A DNA stretch of 64,000 bases from Thermocrispum agreste DSM 44070 (GCF_000427905.1 NZ_ATYX01000005.1:372001-436000), one strand, 5' to 3'; shown: positions 52,754 to 61,458, numbered from the stretch's first letter. Numbers and translations: made by a program. The notes: generated by a model not told the origin, from the letters alone.

Positions 52754-53907
52754 CCCCCGCGGAGAGCGCACCGCGCACGGCATTGATGGTGCATCCGTCC
52801 GTCGAGCTGTACGGCTCGGATCGCATGTTCGTCGAATCGGTGGCGGCGTTGATCGAACACGAGTGGCGGGTCGTCGTCGCGCTTCCTGGCGAAGGCGACC
52901 TCGCCCGCCTCCTCCGCGGTGCGGGCGCCGACGTCCGGCTGTGCCCCACGCCCGTGCTGCGGAAGGCGGCGCTGCGTCCGGCAGGGTTCGCCCGGCTGGC
53001 ACTGGAGGCTGCTCGCGCGGTGCGGCCGATGCTGCGCCTGGCGCGCGCCGTGCGTCCGGACGCCGTCTACATCAACACGGTCACGGTGCCGCTGTGGTCG
53101 GCCCTCTCACGCCTCATGGGTTTCCCGGTCGTCGCCCACGTGCACGAGGCCGAGGACGAAGTGCCGAAGCTCGTCCGGCAAGCGCTGGCGGCTCCCCTGC
53201 TGGCCGCGACCACGGTCGTCGCCAACAGCGAGGCGAGCGCACGCAGTGTCGTCACGGCCATTCCTCGCCTCGGACCGCGAACGCAGGTGATCTACAACGG
53301 TGTGGCCGGGCCGCAGAACGCGTCGCCCGTCCGCCAGCGGCCACACGACCCGTTGCGCTTGGTGCTGGTCGGCAGGCTCTCCCCGCGCAAGGGCACGGAC
53401 GTCGCCATCCGGGCGGTGCGGCGCATTCTCGACGCCGGGCAGTCGGCAACCTTGCGGCTGGTGGGGTCGGCTTTCACCGGTTACGAGTGGTTCGTCGACC
53501 AGCTGCACGACCAGGTGCGCGACCTCGGGCTGACCGGCCAGGTGCGGTTCGACGGCTTCACACCCGACGTGTGGCAGGCCTACGCGGAGGCCGATGTGGC
53601 GCTCGTGCCCTCCCGTGTCGAGCCGTTCGGCAACACCGCGGTGGAGGCGCAGCTGGCGGGGATTCCGGTCGTGGTCACCGATGCCCAGGGCCTGCCGGAG
53701 ACGGTCGAAGGCGGCCGGTACGGCCTGGTGGTGCCGCGCGACGACGACGCGGCGCTCGCTGACGCGGTGCTCAGCATCGTGCGCGACTGGCCGGCGGCCT
53801 CGGCGCGGGCCGAAGCCGCCAGGGAAGCCGCCGAGAAGCGCTTCTCCCCCGCCACCTACCGGTCCGCCATCGCGGACGCGGTGGCGCAGGCCTGCGCGGC
53901 TCAGTAG
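52750..53907 (+). CDS. GT4 family glycosyltransferase
   Basis: 385 residues. The opening LMVHPSVELYGSDRMFVESV is typical of a GT4 subgroup in actinobacterial EPS clusters. LVLVGRLSPRKGTDVAI starts the donor domain, and EPFGNTAVEAQLAGIPVVVTD contains the E-x7-E motif. No membrane segment. GTG 52750 overlaps the polymerase stop. Its stop overlaps the leftward initiating-transferase gene tail-to-tail by 7 bp, leaving no room for a separate terminator. Confidence 0.9.
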   Translation: MTPAESAPRTALMVHPSVELYGSDRMFVESVAALIEHEWRVVVALPGEGDLARLLRGAGADVRLCPTPVLRKAALRPAGFARLALEAARAVRPMLRLARAVRPDAVYINTVTVPLWSALSRLMGFPVVAHVHEAEDEVPKLVRQALAAPLLAATTVVANSEASARSVVTAIPRLGPRTQVIYNGVAGPQNASPVRQRPHDPLRLVLVGRLSPRKGTDVAIRAVRRILDAGQSATLRLVGSAFTGYEWFVDQLHDQVRDLGLTGQVRFDGFTPDVWQAYAEADVALVPSRVEPFGNTAVEAQLAGIPVVVTDAQGLPETVEGGRYGLVVPRDDDAALADAVLSIVRDWPAASARAEAAREAAEKRFSPATYRSAIADAVAQACAAQ

Positions 53908-55385
53908 GCCCCGCGGCCGGTCAGCACCGCGCGGACGGTCTTCCAGAGGATCACCGCGTCCAGCGTCAGCGACCAGTCCTCCACGTAGCGCAGGTCCAGC
54001 CGGACCGAGTCCTCCCACGACAGGTCGCTGCGCCCGCTGACCTGCCACAACCCGGTCAGCCCCGGTTTGACAAGCAGGCGGCGCCGCACCGCCGGGTCGT
54101 AGCTGAGCGTCTCCTCCAGCAGCGGCGGCCGGGGACCGACCAGCGACATGGACCCGCCGAGCACGTTGAACAGCTGCGGCAGCTCGTCGATGGAGAACCG
54201 GCGCAGCACCGCGCCCACCCTGGTCACCCGGGGATCGGAGCGGATCTTGAACAGCGGGCCGTCGGCCTCGTTCTGCAGCTGCGACCGCATGCGGTCGGCA
54301 CCCACATGCATGGTGCGCAGCTTCCACATGGTGAAGACCTCGCCGTCGCGTTTGACGCGCAGCTGCCGGTAGAACACCGGCCCGCCGTCGTCCAGCTTGA
54401 TGGCGATCGCGGCAGCCAGGATCACCGGTGCGGCCAGCACCAGCCCGATCAGCGCACCCACCCGGTCGACGATCTCCTTGATCACCCGCCCGCCACCGGT
54501 GAAGGCCGGCTGGCTGACCCGCAGCATCGGCATGCCGAGCACGCCGGACACCTTCACCCGCGGCCCGGCGACCTCCATCAGCACCGGGGCCACGGCCAGT
54601 TCCGCGGACGTCCCTTCCAGGTCCCAGGCCAGCTGCCGCAGGACCTGCGGGGTCCAGTGCGGGTGCGGGGTCACCGCCACCACCCGGTAGCCACCGCGGC
54701 GCACGTGGTCGGCGAGCTCGTCCAGCGACCCGATCACCGGAACGCCGGCGATCTCGCCGTCGCGCTGCGCCTCCGGATCGGAATCGACCAGGCAGGCGGC
54801 TTCCACCCGCCAGCCGACGTGGCTGTGCTCGCGGGTGCGCTCGATCAGCTCGCGCACCGAGTCCGCGCCGCCCGCCACCACGACCGGGAGCATGCGGCGG
54901 CCGTGCCGACGGGACCAGTGCAGCCACTGACGCAGCAGGTAGCGCACCAGCAGCGCCAGGAACGTCATCACCGGCAGCACGCCGAGCAGCCATGGGCGCA
55001 CGTCGACGTGCTCCAGCCACGGCCCGAGCAGGGCCAGCACCACCGCGGCGGAGAACATCGCCGACACCACGCGGCGATACTCCTCGGCGTCGGCGCCGAG
55101 CATCTGCAGCTGCCATGCCCGGCGTATCGGCAGGAAAACCAGCGCCAGGACGGCCAGCAGCGGGGCGATCTCCGGGTGCAGGCCGTCGATCACGCCGAGC
55201 AGGCCGAGGATGCCCGCGGCGGCCGAGACACCGATCACCGCGGCAGCGTCAGCGACCACGACCGCGGCCCGGTAGTGCCGTTCCCAGCGCGTGATGGGGC
55301 CGCTGCGCCTGCGGCTCCCGCGTGGGACCGCGCTCCCGATGGCGCCGGTGGGCAACGACGTCGCCGACGTCGACCGGTCACGCAT
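53901..55385 (-). CDS. Undecaprenyl-phosphate sugar phosphotransferase (initiating PGT, locus 2)
   Basis: 494 residues. It has the same architecture as the protein at 34126-35643: N-terminal helices (about 45-170), middle domain, a helix near 315, then the sugar transferase domain with KLDDGGPVFYRQLRVKRDG, KLRTMHVGADRMRSQL, RFSIDELPQLFNVL, SLVGPRPPLLEE and KPGLTGLWQVSGRSDLSWED. The shared motif MLRVSQPAFTG shows common ancestry of the two. It starts synthesis of the locus 2 repeat unit on undecaprenyl phosphate. ATG 55385 has GAGGGGA upstream and removes 13 poorly supported residues. Confidence 0.92.
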   Translation of the reverse strand: MRDRSTSATSLPTGAIGSAVPRGSRRRSGPITRWERHYRAAVVVADAAAVIGVSAAAGILGLLGVIDGLHPEIAPLLAVLALVFLPIRRAWQLQMLGADAEEYRRVVSAMFSAAVVLALLGPWLEHVDVRPWLLGVLPVMTFLALLVRYLLRQWLHWSRRHGRRMLPVVVAGGADSVRELIERTREHSHVGWRVEAACLVDSDPEAQRDGEIAGVPVIGSLDELADHVRRGGYRVVAVTPHPHWTPQVLRQLAWDLEGTSAELAVAPVLMEVAGPRVKVSGVLGMPMLRVSQPAFTGGGRVIKEIVDRVGALIGLVLAAPVILAAAIAIKLDDGGPVFYRQLRVKRDGEVFTMWKLRTMHVGADRMRSQLQNEADGPLFKIRSDPRVTRVGAVLRRFSIDELPQLFNVLGGSMSLVGPRPPLLEETLSYDPAVRRRLLVKPGLTGLWQVSGRSDLSWEDSVRLDLRYVEDWSLTLDAVILWKTVRAVLTGRGAY

Positions 55386-55688
55386 GCACTTCCCCTCACA
55401 TGCAGATTCGGACAGTTGGGACACATTCCGCGCACGGGAGTTATCGCCGCACCGGTGGGTGGATATTAGCGAGATCGACAGTCACCCGATCGTGGCCTCC
55501 CACATGTCGATCACACTCACGGTCTGTCCGGGCCGTCCGGTTCACGGCAGATCATGCGATTTCGGCCGCACACACCCCACGTTCGGACGATCGCCACGCC
55601 CGCCGGCAACCGGCACACCCGCCGCAGCGGGGCTCCGCCCGGCGCAGGGCACTCCCGCTCCGCGCCGTCAGCTGATAGACCTGGAACC
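55386..55688. promoter_or_regulatory. Divergent intergenic region
   Basis: 303 bases between two divergent starts. An AT-richer patch with GGATATTAGCGAGAT lies near 55460-55475 and could belong to a promoter. No repeats or gene were recognised. Confidence 0.35.
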
Positions 55689-56399
55689 GTGCAAGCCCAG
55701 GAAACCTTCAGCAATTACTGCGAGCGCATCGGACCGGGCTTCTGGGACGAGCCGCTCAACGCGTGGACCAACCTGGCGTTCGCCGTCGCCGCCGTCGGCG
55801 CCTGGGTTCTGGTCAGCCGTGCGCGCGGACCGGAGCGGAGAGGCACCATCCGCGCGCTTCCGGTGATCATCTTCCTGATCTTCCTGGGCAGTGGCGCATA
55901 TCACACGACGGCCACCCGCTGGGGCGCGGTCGCCGATACCGGCTTCATCGCGGTGTACCTGCTCTACTACATCGTGTTGTTCGTGGTGCTGTTCTGGCGC
56001 CTGGAGTGGCGGGTCGCCTGGCTGGCGGCTCCGCTGTTCGTCGGATTCACGCTGCTCACCGCGCTGCTGGCCGATTTCGCCGGCTTGCGCGGGCCCGGCA
56101 TGTACCTGTCGGCGTTGCTCGCCTTGCTCCTTCTCGGCGGCGCGCTGCACTTCTCCGCTGACCCTGCGGTCCGCCCATACGGCGTGCAGTACGCCGCTAT
56201 CGGCCTTCTGTTCGCGGTGTCGCTGACTCTGCGCACGTTGGACCGGCCGTTGTGCGACCTGGTCCCCTTCGGCACGCACTTCATGTGGCACGTGCTCAAC
56301 GCATGCGTGCTCTATCTCACAGCACGGCTGGCAGTACGCCGGTGGCAGGAACTGCACAGCGAGAGTCCGGCACCGGCAGTTGCAGAGCGTGACGGCTGA
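55689..56399 (+). CDS. Ceramidase-like (CREST superfamily) membrane protein
   Basis: 236 residues with about seven hydrophobic helices. Metal-site elements of the alkaline ceramidase family are all visible: YCERIGPGFWDEPLNAWTN at the N-terminus, GSGAYHTTATRWGAVAD with His and Asp, and HFMWHVLNA with two His near the C-terminus. These enzymes hydrolyse amide-linked lipids using zinc in the membrane. GTG 55689 was chosen because it lies just before the conserved core; earlier residues of the frame are Arg/Pro-rich. The physiological substrate in an actinomycete is unknown. Confidence 0.8.
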   Translation: MQAQETFSNYCERIGPGFWDEPLNAWTNLAFAVAAVGAWVLVSRARGPERRGTIRALPVIIFLIFLGSGAYHTTATRWGAVADTGFIAVYLLYYIVLFVVLFWRLEWRVAWLAAPLFVGFTLLTALLADFAGLRGPGMYLSALLALLLLGGALHFSADPAVRPYGVQYAAIGLLFAVSLTLRTLDRPLCDLVPFGTHFMWHVLNACVLYLTARLAVRRWQELHSESPAPAVAERDG

Positions 56400-56499
56400 G
56401 CCGCACGGACGGCGGTAGCGATTCCTCCCGACGATCGTTACCGTCGTCAATCGTGCGCTTATGCGCATGTAGTGATATGGCGATAACCGGAGGTCATCG

Positions 56500-56565
56500 A
56501 TGGGTGGATGCTGTGGCTGCAGCAACTGCTCCGGCCCGGGCTGCGGCTGCTGCGGTTCCTGCTGA
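56500..56565 (+). CDS. Tiny cysteine-rich ORF, 21 codons, 8 Cys
   Basis: ATG 56500 is preceded by GGAGG at 56489-56493 with good spacing, and the frame stops at 56563-56565. The product has cysteines at 4, 5, 7, 10, 15, 17, 18 and 21, and the other residues are almost all Gly, Ser, Asn and Pro. Two readings are possible: a metal-binding metallothionein-like peptide, or a leader ORF whose translation senses cysteine supply or ribosome stalling. A strong hairpin (56600-56630) and an ABC-F gene follow directly, which favours the leader role. No RiPP-modifying gene is nearby. The ORF is directly visible; its expression is inference. Confidence 0.6.
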   Translation: MGGCCGCSNCSGPGCGCCGSC

Positions 56566-56599
56566 GCTCGCTGGTCGGTAATTCGATTGCTCTGCTCGG

Positions 56600-56630
56600 C
56601 ACGGCCTGGCTATGTTTCGGCCAGGCCGTG
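56600..56630 (+). promoter_or_regulatory. Hairpin between cysteine ORF and ABC-F gene, candidate attenuator
   Basis: A perfect 11-bp inverted repeat, CACGGCCTGGC (56600-56610) against GCCAGGCCGTG (56620-56630), with a 9-base AT-rich loop. It starts 34 bases after the stop of the cysteine-rich ORF and ends 80 bases before the ABC-F start. TCGTCGT follows instead of a T-tract. A minimal frame with a strong GGAGGGAG and codons GTG-CTC-AGC-TGA (56654-56665) lies just after it. Confidence 0.6.
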
Positions 56631-56710
56631 TCGTCGTCCGGAGGGAGCTGCCGGTGCTCAGCTGAGGTCGCCCCACATCCCCTGTCGTGCCGACCTCTCC
56701 GGAGCCCGCC

Positions 56711-58291
56711 ATGTCTTCCCCGGCTGTTTCCGCCATCGTCATGTCCGGCCTTCGGTTCGCGTGGCCGGACGGCACCGTCGTGCTGGACGGCCTGGACGCC
56801 GTCGTTCCGCCCGGCCGAACCGGGCTCGTCGGGCTCAACGGGTGCGGGAAATCGACCCTGCTGCGGTTGATCGCCGGCGACCTGCGCCCGGCGCGCGGAT
56901 CGATCACCACCGGCGAAGTCGGCTACCTCCCGCAGAACTTGGTGCTGGACACCTCGCGCAGTGTGGCCGAGGTGCTGGGCATCGCGGACGTGGTGCGCGC
57001 GATCGCGGCGATCGAGCGCGGGGAGACCGCACCGGAGCTGTTCGACGTCGTCGGAGACGACTGGGACGCCCAGGAGCGCGCCCGGGCGATGCTGGACCAG
57101 CTCGGACTCGCCGATGTCGGGCTCGATCGTCGCGTCGGCGAGCTGTCCGGCGGGCAGACGGTGTTGCTCGGGTTGGCTTCGCTGTTCCTGGCCCGGCCGG
57201 ACGTCCTCGTGCTCGACGAGCCCACCAACAATCTCGATCGCCACGCCCGCGAGCGGCTGTACGCGGCGATCGACTCCTGGTCCGGCGCCGCCGCGATCGT
57301 CTCGCACGATCGCGAGCTGCTTGCCAGGGTCGACCAGATCGCCGAGCTGCGCGACGACAAGCTCCGCGTGTACGGCGGCAACTTCGCCGCGTACGAACAA
57401 GCAGTGCAGGCCGAACAAGAGGCTGCCGAGCGTGCGGTGCGCACCGCTCAGGCCGACGTCCGGCGGCAGCAGCGCGACCTGACGGCCGCTCGTACCGCTC
57501 TTGCCCGCCGGCTCCGGTACGGCCGCAAGCAGTACGCCAACAAACGCGAGCCGAAGATCGTCATGAACGCGCGCAAGCGCGAAGCCCAGGTGTCGGCGGG
57601 CCGCTATCGGATCATGCACGAGGAGAAGGCCGCGCAGGCCAAGGAGCGGTTGGCGAAGGCCGAACAGGCGGTGCGCGACGACGACACGATCCGGATCGAT
57701 CTGGCCGGGACGACGGTCCCCTCCGGGCGCAAGGTGCTGCGTGTGGACGCGGTGCTGCGCACCGGCCTGGCGGTCGAGCTGGACATTCGTGGCCCGGAGC
57801 GCATCGGGGTCACCGGCCGGAACGGATCGGGGAAGACGACGCTGCTGCGGACCATCACCGGCGCGATCCCCCCGGCGTCCGGCCAAGTCGAGGTGTCTGT
57901 CCCCGTCGGCTTCCTGCCGCAGCGCCTGGACATCCTCGACGACCAGGCGACCGCGGCCGACAACGTCGCCCGGGTCAACCCGGCGGCGACACCGAACACC
58001 ATCCGGGCACAGCTGGCCCGGCTGTTGCTGAAGGACGGGCGTGCCGATCTGCCGGTCGGGGTGCTCTCCGGCGGGGAACGCTTCCGCGCGGCGCTGGCGA
58101 CCCTGTTGATCGCCCATCCGCAGCCGCAGCTGCTGTTGCTGGACGAGCCGACCAACAACCTCGACTTGTCCAGCGTCCGGCAGCTGGTGCAGGCCCTGCG
58201 GCAGTACCGGGGCGCGTTGATCGTGGCCAGTCACGACGAGCCGTTCCTGGCCGAGATCGACCTGACCCGGCGGCTGCACCTGGAGGCATGA
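56711..58291 (+). CDS. ABC-F family ATPase (ribosome-acting)
   Basis: 526 residues, two ABC domains and no membrane helices. Domain 1: Walker A GLNGCGKST, signature LSGGQ, Walker B VLVLDEPTNNLD. Domain 2: GRNGSGKTT, LSGGER, LLLLDEPTNNLD. A long charged interdomain linker (about 240-320, rich in K/R/E/A) is the P-site tRNA interaction motif region of ABC-F proteins. Several family members protect ribosomes from antibiotics. ATG 56711 has GGAG six bases upstream; a GTG at 56687 is an alternative start. The cysteine ORF and hairpin before it suggest control by attenuation. Confidence 0.9.
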   Translation: MSSPAVSAIVMSGLRFAWPDGTVVLDGLDAVVPPGRTGLVGLNGCGKSTLLRLIAGDLRPARGSITTGEVGYLPQNLVLDTSRSVAEVLGIADVVRAIAAIERGETAPELFDVVGDDWDAQERARAMLDQLGLADVGLDRRVGELSGGQTVLLGLASLFLARPDVLVLDEPTNNLDRHARERLYAAIDSWSGAAAIVSHDRELLARVDQIAELRDDKLRVYGGNFAAYEQAVQAEQEAAERAVRTAQADVRRQQRDLTAARTALARRLRYGRKQYANKREPKIVMNARKREAQVSAGRYRIMHEEKAAQAKERLAKAEQAVRDDDTIRIDLAGTTVPSGRKVLRVDAVLRTGLAVELDIRGPERIGVTGRNGSGKTTLLRTITGAIPPASGQVEVSVPVGFLPQRLDILDDQATAADNVARVNPAATPNTIRAQLARLLLKDGRADLPVGVLSGGERFRAALATLLIAHPQPQLLLLDEPTNNLDLSSVRQLVQALRQYRGALIVASHDEPFLAEIDLTRRLHLEA

Positions 58292-58294
58292 GCA

Positions 58295-58330
58295 CCGCCG
58301 GGGCCGTGGTCGTTTTGACGGCCCCGGCGG
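58295..58330. terminator. Bidirectional hairpin terminator
   Basis: A perfect 13-bp stem (58295-58307 against 58318-58330, CCGCCGGGGCCGT) with a loop containing TTTT. It lies between the convergent stops of the ABC-F and hydrolase genes. Confidence 0.85.
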
Positions 58331-58341
58331 CCGGAGGGGGT

Positions 58342-59442
58342 TCAGCGGATGCCGTGGCGGGCAAGCCAGGAGATGGTCAGCCGGTAGAACTGCTGCGCTC
58401 CCCTGCTGAGGTTGATCGAATGCCCGGCGTCCGGGATGAGGTGCTTGGTCTGGCCGGCCCCGGGGTCGGTGGCGCAGTCCGTGGTCGTCCGGCAGAACAT
58501 CATGTCGTGGCGGCCCAGGACGTGCAGCACGGGCAGCTCGGCCTGCTTGCCGCTCGGTTGCCTGCGGTTCCCGGCCGCGGCAGGCGGCCCGCTGCACGGC
58601 CGCAGTGCGCACAACTCGCCGCGGGCCAAGGTGTCCTTGGCCGACTCCTCGCCGCGGGCGATGGCGCTTTCGTACGTGCCCGGGTAGTGGAAGGCCTGGG
58701 TGCGGCTGCCCGGGACGGTGGTGAAGTAGCCCTCTGCCCACGGCTGCCCGGCGAACCGCGGATCGTCCGCGGCGGGCGCGAACGGGAACAAGCCCTCGTC
58801 ACCGGATTCGTCGTCGCCGGATTCGTCGTCACCGCCCTCGTCGTCCGGGCCGCCTGCACCCTCGTCCTCGTCGTCGGTGTGCAGCGGTATCCCGCTGACG
58901 ATGACGGCGTCGACGCCACCGCGCTCGGCGGCACGCTCGGCGACGATGCCGCCCATCGAGTGACCGTTGAGCACGATCGTGTCGAACCGTGGGCCCAGGG
59001 TGCCGTTCCGCAGATGCTCGACGACCTGGTGCACAGCGTCTCCACCGGCGTCGAAGTCGAGGGTGGCACCGTCCGGATGGTCGCTCGCGCCGTAGCCGAG
59101 CCGGTCGAGGTTCACCGTGGCGAAGCCGTGCTTGGTGGCGTACTCGACGTAGGAGTAGGTCTGCGGACGGTAGGGCCAGTCCCAGTAGCGGTGGTCGTAG
59201 CCGCCACCGTGCAGCAGAACCTGCACCGGTGTGCTCGATCGCAGCGAACCGCGGTGGCACAGCTCGGCGTAGAGGTGGTGCTCGGCGCCCTGGTGCTGCA
59301 CCGGCAGGCGGTAGGCCGTGCAGGTGAGCTGCTGTGCATGCTTGGTCGCGCGCGGGCTCGGGTCGTCGGCGAATGCGACCGTCGCCGCCGTACCGAGGGC
59401 CATCACGGCGACGGCCCCGACGGCAAGAACTCGACGCTTCAT
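58342..59442 (-). CDS. Secreted alpha/beta hydrolase
   Basis: 366 residues. The signal peptide (RRVLAVGAVAVMALGTAATVAFA) is followed by an alpha/beta-hydrolase fold: oxyanion LLHGGGYDHRYW, nucleophile Ser in LNGHSMGGIVA, a late Asp near GRHDMMF and His in DAGHSINLS. An unusual acidic loop around residues 205-235 contains repeated DDESG units, encoded by a short tandem repeat (about 58795-58850). It may bind Ca2+ or be a disordered spacer. The gene lies 88 bp downstream of the histidine kinase on the same strand, so it could be a target or member of that operon. Confidence 0.85.
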   Translation of the reverse strand: MKRRVLAVGAVAVMALGTAATVAFADDPSPRATKHAQQLTCTAYRLPVQHQGAEHHLYAELCHRGSLRSSTPVQVLLHGGGYDHRYWDWPYRPQTYSYVEYATKHGFATVNLDRLGYGASDHPDGATLDFDAGGDAVHQVVEHLRNGTLGPRFDTIVLNGHSMGGIVAERAAERGGVDAVIVSGIPLHTDDEDEGAGGPDDEGGDDESGDDESGDEGLFPFAPAADDPRFAGQPWAEGYFTTVPGSRTQAFHYPGTYESAIARGEESAKDTLARGELCALRPCSGPPAAAGNRRQPSGKQAELPVLHVLGRHDMMFCRTTTDCATDPGAGQTKHLIPDAGHSINLSRGAQQFYRLTISWLARHGIR

Positions 59443-59530
59443 CGTGGGTCCTTTCCAACGCGGGAATCCGGAACACCCTCAGTCGATCAAGCCGGTCTTC
59501 CAGCGCGCTGCGATCGCTCTGTGAGAACGC

Positions 59531-60610
59531 TCAGAATCGGCCCCGGCGCGGCAGCCGGATCCGGACCGTGGTGCCGGTGCCCGGCTCGGACCGCACCACG
59601 ACCGCGCCCGCATGGGCACGCACCACGGCATCGACGATCGACAGTCCGAGGCCGTGTCCCCCGGTGGCCCTGGAGCGCGAGGGATCGACGCGGTAGAAGC
59701 GCTCGAGCACCCGGCCGGCCTGCTCCGGTGGCATGCCGGGCCCGCTGTCTTGCACCTCGACGACGACGTCGTCGCCGTCGCACCGCACCAGCACGCTCGC
59801 CGGCCCCGGGTCGGCGTGCCGTTCGACGTTGGTCAGCAGGTTGTCGATCACCTGCCGGAGCCGCGCCGCATCACCGGTCACCACGGCCTGCGGATCGGCG
59901 TGCAGCGACCACGTCCGGCGGTCGTCCCTGGCTTGCGCGGCGGCGACCGCGTCGGCCGCGACCTCGGCCAGGTCCACGGGCGCCCGCTCCAGGGGACGGC
60001 CCTCGTCCAGGCGGGCCAGCAGCAACAGCTCGTCGACCAGGACACCCATGCGCCAGGCCTCCGACTCGATCCTCGCCAGGATCTTCGCCAGGTCTTCCGG
60101 GTGCTCGGCCCCGCCCCGCCGGTACAGCTCGGCGTAGCCGCCGATCGTGGCCACGGGCGTGCGCAGCTCGTGCGAGGCGTCCGCGACGAAGCGGCGCAGT
60201 CGTTGCTCGGCCGCGGTGCGTTCGGCGAACGCCTTCTCCAGTTCGGCAAGCATGCGGTTGAGCGCGTCGCTGACCACGCCCACTTCCGTACCCGGGGCTT
60301 CCTGCGGCATGCGGTGCGACAACTCCCCTGCACCGATGCGTCCCGCCGTTTCGGCGATGCGCTCCAGCGGGCGGAGGCCGCGCCGGAGGGCGATCGCGGA
60401 GAGCAAGCCCATCGCGACCACGGCTCCTACCCCGGACACGATGGCGACGGCGGCCACCCGGCTGGTCAGCTCTTCGTACGCGGCCGGGTCGAGCTCCGCC
60501 ACGTCGCCGTCGAAATCCTGCACGGCACCGAAGGTCGCGCCGACGGCCAGGCCGATCCCCAGCACCGACAGGCCGACCACGATGAGGACCAGCCTGGCAC
60601 GCAGGCTCAC
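59531..60610 (-). CDS. Two-component sensor histidine kinase
   Basis: 359 residues. Two transmembrane helices (about 7-28 and 52-73) enclose a very short external loop of ~25 residues (DFDGDVAELDPAAYEELTSR), so sensing may occur in or near the membrane. A HAMP domain (RRGLRPLERIAETAGRIGAG) leads to the phospho-acceptor His147 in DASHELRTPVATIGGY. The ATPase domain has VIDNLLTNVERHA, DSGPGM and GGHGLGLSI. It overlaps the response regulator stop by 4 bp. The signal is unknown; the small acidic loop could bind cations. Confidence 0.92.
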   Translation of the reverse strand: MSLRARLVLIVVGLSVLGIGLAVGATFGAVQDFDGDVAELDPAAYEELTSRVAAVAIVSGVGAVVAMGLLSAIALRRGLRPLERIAETAGRIGAGELSHRMPQEAPGTEVGVVSDALNRMLAELEKAFAERTAAEQRLRRFVADASHELRTPVATIGGYAELYRRGGAEHPEDLAKILARIESEAWRMGVLVDELLLLARLDEGRPLERAPVDLAEVAADAVAAAQARDDRRTWSLHADPQAVVTGDAARLRQVIDNLLTNVERHADPGPASVLVRCDGDDVVVEVQDSGPGMPPEQAGRVLERFYRVDPSRSRATGGHGLGLSIVDAVVRAHAGAVVVRSEPGTGTTVRIRLPRRGRF

Positions 60611-61296
60611 GGCCGATGGCCTTCCGGCAGCCGCAGCACGTATCCGACACGTGGCACCGTGTGGATGAGCGGCGTGCGGCCGGCGTCGATCTTGCGGCGT
60701 AGGTACGAGATGTAGGTCTGCACGACGCCGTCGTTGCCGCCGAAGTCGTACTCCCAGACGTGGTCGAGGATCTGCCGCTTCGTCAGCACCCGGCCCGCGT
60801 TGGCCAGCAGATAGCGCAGCAGCGCGAACTCGGTGGGGGTCAGATCGATGCGCTGTCCGTTCCTGCGGACCTCGTGCGCGGCGTCGTCGAGTTCCAGATC
60901 GGCGAAGGTCAGCCGGTCGTCGTCGCGCGGGGCGGTGCGCTTGAGCACGGCGCGGACCCGCGCGATCAGTTCGCCCAGGCTGAACGGCTTGGTCAGGTAG
61001 TCGTCACCGCCGACGGTGAGGCCGGTGATCTTGTCCTCGGTGGCGTCCCGCGCGGTCAGGAACACCACCGGCACCTGCTGGCCGGTCGCCCGGAGCCGGC
61101 GGCACGCCTCCACCCCGGACATGTCCGGCAGCATCACGTCGAGCACCACGAGGTCCGGACGGAAGCTCGCCACACCGTCCAGGGCGCCTTTGCCGGTGCC
61201 CGCGATCTGCGTCTCGAAGCCCTCGTACCGCAACGCGGTCGCGACCAGTTCGGCCAGGTACGTCTCGTCGTCGACCACCAGCACCTTGCGCCCCAT
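60607..61296 (-). CDS. OmpR-family response regulator
   Basis: 229 residues from ATG 61296. The receiver domain has the acidic pocket DDE at 9-11, phospho-acceptor D53 in VLDVMLPD, FLTARD and the conserved Lys in YLTKPFS. The C-terminal winged helix is of PhoB/OmpR type (LTPTEFALLRYLLANAGRVLTK, YISYLRRKID). It is first in the operon with the histidine kinase; a 15-residue longer start at 61341 is not supported by conservation. Confidence 0.94.
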   Translation of the reverse strand: MGRKVLVVDDETYLAELVATALRYEGFETQIAGTGKGALDGVASFRPDLVVLDVMLPDMSGVEACRRLRATGQQVPVVFLTARDATEDKITGLTVGGDDYLTKPFSLGELIARVRAVLKRTAPRDDDRLTFADLELDDAAHEVRRNGQRIDLTPTEFALLRYLLANAGRVLTKRQILDHVWEYDFGGNDGVVQTYISYLRRKIDAGRTPLIHTVPRVGYVLRLPEGHRP

Positions 61297-61458
61297 GGGC
61301 ACCAGTTTCGCCCACGCCGGGCCGTGGGCAGCCACATTCACAGAGATCTCTCAGAAGCCGCGTGAAGTGCACCGGAGCGAGGGATGCGATGGCGCGAGGG
61401 CGTACCGGTCCGGGTGATGTGCTGCCCGGTTACCGTCGGGGCGAGGATCGAGGTGCGG

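Noticed and set aside
53107-55116. Leftward long frame overlapping the GT4 and the initiating transferase
   Set aside because: It is out of frame with the initiating transferase, which shows all family motifs, and antisense to the GT4.
56500-56565. RiPP precursor peptide
   Set aside because: High Cys content would fit, but no lanthionine synthetase, radical SAM, YcaO or protease gene is near.
56587-60261. Rightward 1224-codon frame across ABC-F, hydrolase and histidine kinase
   Set aside because: Crosses a strong terminator and three well-supported genes; product is Arg/Pro/Gly-rich.
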